Assembly: GCA_016098155.1 (NCBI GenBank)
Contig: JAAAJB010000713.1
Span: 1-16,002, forward strand
Reading direction: 5' to 3'
DNA length: 16,002 nucleotides
Source: Actinomortierella ambigua
Lineage: Eukaryota > Mortierellomycota > Mortierellomycetes > Mortierellales > Mortierellaceae
The position numbers and the translations under genes are program-made. Each line of letters opens with the position of its first letter. The first letter of the stretch is position 1. Below are positions 13,644 through 16,002 of this stretch, in pieces. Under the pieces are notes generated by a model. It was given only the letters and a program-made list of their open reading frames with translations, had not been told where the DNA came from and searched no databases.

Positions 13644-14683
13644 TGAACAAAAGCTATGCATAAAGAGCCACACTTCATCCCAACCAACATTACTCTATAC
13701 CACTTTCAATAGCGAGCAACACTACAAGCAGCATTTCGAGTACAATAGCGCATACGGAAATTGAAGGAAAACTCAACCACCAATACCTAGAACAACATGT
13801 TGGCATGCTCCACTTGTCCACAACACCGCACAACACGCTTCACTCCCCCCGCCTTGGGATCAATGTATATACAACACCTGAAGGTTTATATGTAAGTAAC
13901 AAAGATCGGTTGGGAGATGGTGCTGGTTTCATGCTAGCCCTGGATAAAACCTAGGCGCAGGCCTGGCATGCTTTTCATCGACTTTCTTTGGCATCAACCC
14001 TTGGTAATCTACCTCATTTTATCCAAAGGCTTTGAAAGGGACATGTATTCTCGCTTAGTCTTTGTGATCGCTACCATTCTTGCCAAGCTCCTCCGACATT
14101 TCTTTAGATTGCCTGCGCTTCCTTTGTTCAACCAGCTCTTGATCAGGGTGCCGTTGCATGCCGGCACCTCTACCTGGATGTCTTGAACTTCTCGGATTCT
14201 TGCGTTGGTGACAGCCACAATTGCGTGCGTCCTCATGATCTCCAATCTCTAAAATATGGCGCCGAAGAACGTGCTAATGGGCACTCAGGATCACTTTTGC
14301 ACCTTTTCGTCGATAGTACCCCCCCCTCTTCCTCCCTATTACTCGCACTCCAGGCAGGCAATAGATGGCCTCTGCACTGTCGGAGTCACTTAAAGAGGTG
14401 GTCCCTCCAGATCGCCCTTTCGGACGACATGCAACCCTCCTTTTTGGTCAAGATTTTCGGCCTTTGCCCTTGATAGTCAACGACAGGGCAATTCGTTAAG
14501 GATTCACTTTGCATGAAAGAGACCATAACGTAGTACGGTCATTATAGATTTCCTGGAGCTTTGGGCACATTAGCGCTGCCCACACTACATTGTGAGGCCC
14601 GTGAAAAAAAAGGGGAAGCATCAAGGATGGCGTGTAATGTCCCGAGAAGGTGGGTCTACGTCCAAAATGTATTGGCACAGCAC
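13644..14683. other. Gene-poor region 3' of the LMBRD2 homologue
   Basis: About 1 kb without a recognised gene. Its first part should be the 3' untranslated region of the LMBRD2 homologue. Overlapping small frames on both strands at ~13968-14245 show no family motif, and neither strand is clearly favoured. An inverted repeat GGTGCCG/CGGCACC lies near 14146-14167. At 14520-14600 the minus strand has a short stretch resembling an F-box/LRR protein. Confidence 0.5.
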
Positions 14684-14691
14684 AAAAAAAA
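14684..14691 (-). terminator. Pol III terminator of the tRNA-like gene
   Basis: Eight T residues on the minus strand begin five bases beyond the last base of the tRNA-like gene. A run of four or more T residues is the standard RNA polymerase III stop signal, so this suggests the locus is, or was, transcribed. Confidence 0.7.
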
Positions 14692-14695
14692 TAAG

Positions 14696-14816
14696 AGGCA
14701 AGGGAGGGATTCGAACCCTCGAATACCGTAGTAAACTTCATGGCTAGCGATTCTTATGCTGGAAGCTTAAAAATCGGATGAAGATGAAGCGCATTAGACC
14801 ACTCTGCCACCTCGCC
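14696..14816 (-). tRNA. Class II-like tRNA gene with ~37-nt anticodon-arm insert, identity unclear
   Basis: A 121-nt cloverleaf can be drawn. The acceptor stem GGCGAGG (14816-14810) pairs with CCTTGCC (14703-14697) with one G-U pair. The D arm contains the A box TGGCAGAGTGG. The anticodon stem CTTCA/TGAAG lies at 14789-14785 and 14740-14736. A long variable arm is followed by the T arm GAGGGTTCGAATCCCTC (14720-14704) with a perfect B box. Between the anticodon stem halves are 44 nt instead of 7, implying a ~37-nt intron. The long variable arm and the D loop (GGTCTAA) resemble tRNA-Leu or tRNA-Ser. However, loop position 33 reads C, not U, and an intron after position 37 would leave anticodon UUC, which does not fit this class. 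The base at the discriminator position is U. It may be a working tRNA with an oddly placed intron, a decayed copy, or a tRNA-derived element. Confidence 0.6.
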
Positions 14817-14909
14817 ATCTTTTTGGTAAGAAAAAGGTCGCTTAGGTGAAAAAACACCTTCTCAGAATCTTGTTGCTGCGGCAACATCATCCTGGAAAAA
14901 ATTGCTCCC

Positions 14910-14928
14910 AAATGTTTTGCGCCCTCAT
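14910..14928. repeat. 19-base direct repeat, copy 1
   Basis: AAATGTTTTGCGCCCTCAT occurs here and again, identical, at 15040-15058, exactly 130 bases on. The flanks of the two copies differ apart from A-rich sequence just upstream. Confidence 0.9.
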
Positions 14929-15039
14929 CGCAACAATCTTTGGAGCGCGGTGTCGGGGCGCACGTTGGCGTCTTGTGGCCCCTTCACCTTCAGTCTAGTT
15001 ATGTAGAAACCGTCAGATATGTTCCTTGCAGTTGAAAAA

Positions 15040-15058
15040 AAATGTTTTGCGCCCTCAT
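15040..15058. repeat. 19-base direct repeat, copy 2
   Basis: Identical to 14910-14928 and in the same orientation. With ~111 bases between the copies, it could mark a small insertion or a segmental duplication near the tRNA-like gene. Confidence 0.9.
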
Positions 15059-15571
15059 GCGGCTCAAGAGGTATAGCCTTTGTGTGTTGGTGAGGAGCGG
15101 ACCGCGACGTGTCCATTGGAAACGCCCTCCCAGTGTAGGATGGAAGGTTACGTCGAACTGGATACCCAAGATATGCTTTGATCTACTGCTGGTGCAGAAT
15201 ATCTCGTATCGACTCGTCGTGTTCTCAGCAAACCTCTGTCGTCAAGCACGGTTGGATATAAACAGCCTACAAAATCCTGTTATCGGCGCTGATGGTCCCA
15301 TGTAGAGATGTGCGGTTGCGTGCAGCGATAGAGCCCCTTGAAGGACGACCTGTACGATAGAGGAAAAGGGGATGCAAGAGTGTGTTCGCCAGAGGAGACT
15401 AAACGCGGAGGGTTATCGACTATCGCGAAGGTTTCAATCTTAAAGGAAGACGACTTCGTCCTTCTCTACCGGCGACCTTGTCTCCGCAGATCGTGAACAG
15501 GCTTGCACATAACGAGTGACACTCTTGTGGCCGTCCTAAGTGCGTCGACATTGAGATCCATTACGGCATAG

Positions 15572-15629
15572 GTTATTGTCCATTTCATTTTTTCTTTGTT
15601 GTTCGCAATCGTTGTGGGACAAATAAGTG
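15572..15629. repeat. Dispersed inverted repeat, right copy
   Basis: Reverse complement of positions 1-58 with a few changes. Shared blocks are TTATTGTCCATTTCA, TTTGTTGTTCGCAATCGTTGT and GGACAAATAAGTG. Similarity fades to the left of ~15570. On the right it reaches at least the point where the left copy is cut by the window edge. Confidence 0.8.
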
Positions 15630-15690
15630 AGGGCTTCTTCAGGGAGGCACAAGATATTTTTCCAAATAAACAATACAAATTCACATAGAT

Positions 15691-15717
15691 CCGTCCTATG
15701 ATACTATGATAGGACGG
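15691..15717. repeat. Hairpin palindrome
   Basis: CCGTCCTAT and ATAGGACGG are perfect 9-base inverted arms around a 9-base centre that is itself nearly symmetric (three non-pairing positions in 27). It lies ~60 bases beyond the right copy of the dispersed repeat. It may be part of the same mobile-type sequence or a recombination scar. Confidence 0.75.
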
Positions 15718-15804
15718 TTCTACCTGTCCCGGCAACTAGATTAATCCGAAAAAAAAAGAACTATCCGGCCAGCAGCCACGAGATTGAAAGGCAGACGACC
15801 TCCT

Positions 15805-16002
15805 ATGGCTGACGGTCAACAGTCTCAAGATGCAAGCGTGAACGGCGCAGACGACCCCAGTCTCAGACCTCTCATAGCAGCGGATGCGCAGGATCTGGTA
15901 CCGTCCGCCACACATTGTGGTGACCACAGAGGAAGTGACCTTTGGAAACATGTGGCCTGTCCCTGGCAAGGATTCCGGCATATCACTCCTTCTCCCGGAG
16001 TT
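15805..16002 (+). CDS. Possible gene start running off the window, unrecognised
   Basis: An ATG at 15805 (CCTATGGCT) opens a frame with no stop for 66 codons to the window end, beginning MADGQQSQDASVNGADDPSL. The composition is protein-like (mixed polar N-terminus), but I recognise no family, and an opposing frame on the minus strand is also open for 81 codons (15981-15736). Without the sequence to the right this is a weak call. Confidence 0.25.
   Translation, partial: MADGQQSQDASVNGADDPSLRPLIAADAQDLVPSATHCGDHRGSDLWKHVACPWQGFRHITPSPGV

Larger units (their letters stand above)
14817..15571. other. Non-coding region with small hairpins and a short direct repeat
   Basis: About 750 bases with no recognised gene. 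Visible structures are AGGTG-AAAAAA-CACCT (14844-14859), GTTGC-TGCG-GCAAC (14872-14885) and a 19-base direct repeat (14910 and 15040). Frames such as the plus-strand one at 15042-15305 begin inside the repeat and show no protein family features. Confidence 0.5.

Noticed and set aside
13968..14245. Overlapping small frames of 72 (+) and 78 (-) codons
   Set aside because: No recognisable motif, no clear strand preference and no supporting splice extension.
14696..14816. Selenocysteine tRNA, because TTCA occurs in the anticodon region and the RNA is class II-like
   Set aside because: The acceptor stem is 7 bp rather than 9, the D stem is short, and the insert is intron-sized. None of this matches eukaryotic tRNA-Sec.

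Overview
The window looks like nuclear DNA of an early-diverging, zygomycete-type fungus, most likely Mortierellomycota. That assignment is an inference from gene content and style. The genes have short GT-AG introns (about 94-185 nt), CT-rich promoter tracts, an F-box/leucine-rich protein, a MOZ-type MYST acetyltransferase, a secreted GH18 chitinase and an LMBRD2-type membrane protein. I see no bacterial or viral features.

Layout. Positions 1-58 hold one arm of a dispersed inverted repeat whose partner lies at 15572-15629. A single-exon F-box protein (460 aa) runs on the minus strand, 480-1862. A nine-exon KAT6/Sas3-like histone acetyltransferase runs on the minus strand from 6794 to 2372. 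I rebuilt its splice sites by hand; the spliced length is exactly 3399 nt (1132 aa), with two PHD fingers at the extreme N-terminus followed by a complete MYST domain. A 1.2 kb divergent intergenic region (6795-7992) is full of CT, GA and tetra/pentanucleotide repeats. It separates the acetyltransferase from a two-exon secreted chitinase on the plus strand (7993-9641, 491 aa). Next, also on the plus strand, is an eight-exon LMBRD2 homologue (10032-13643, 926 aa, nine membrane segments).

The last 2.3 kb (13644-16002) has no confidently recognised protein gene. It holds a tRNA-like gene with Pol III A and B boxes, a long insert in the anticodon arm and a T8 terminator. It also holds several short repeats and hairpins, a possible F-box relic, and an open frame running off the right edge.

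The genes do not form an obvious pathway or cluster. Each is a housekeeping-type gene (ubiquitin ligase adaptor, chromatin modifier, cell-wall enzyme, membrane protein) with its own flanks. I found no convincing new multi-gene system. The points most worth a second look are the animal-like double PHD finger on a fungal MYST enzyme, the tRNA-like gene whose anticodon cannot be read by the normal rules, the intron that splits the chitinase active-site motif, and the inverted repeat shared by both ends of the window.
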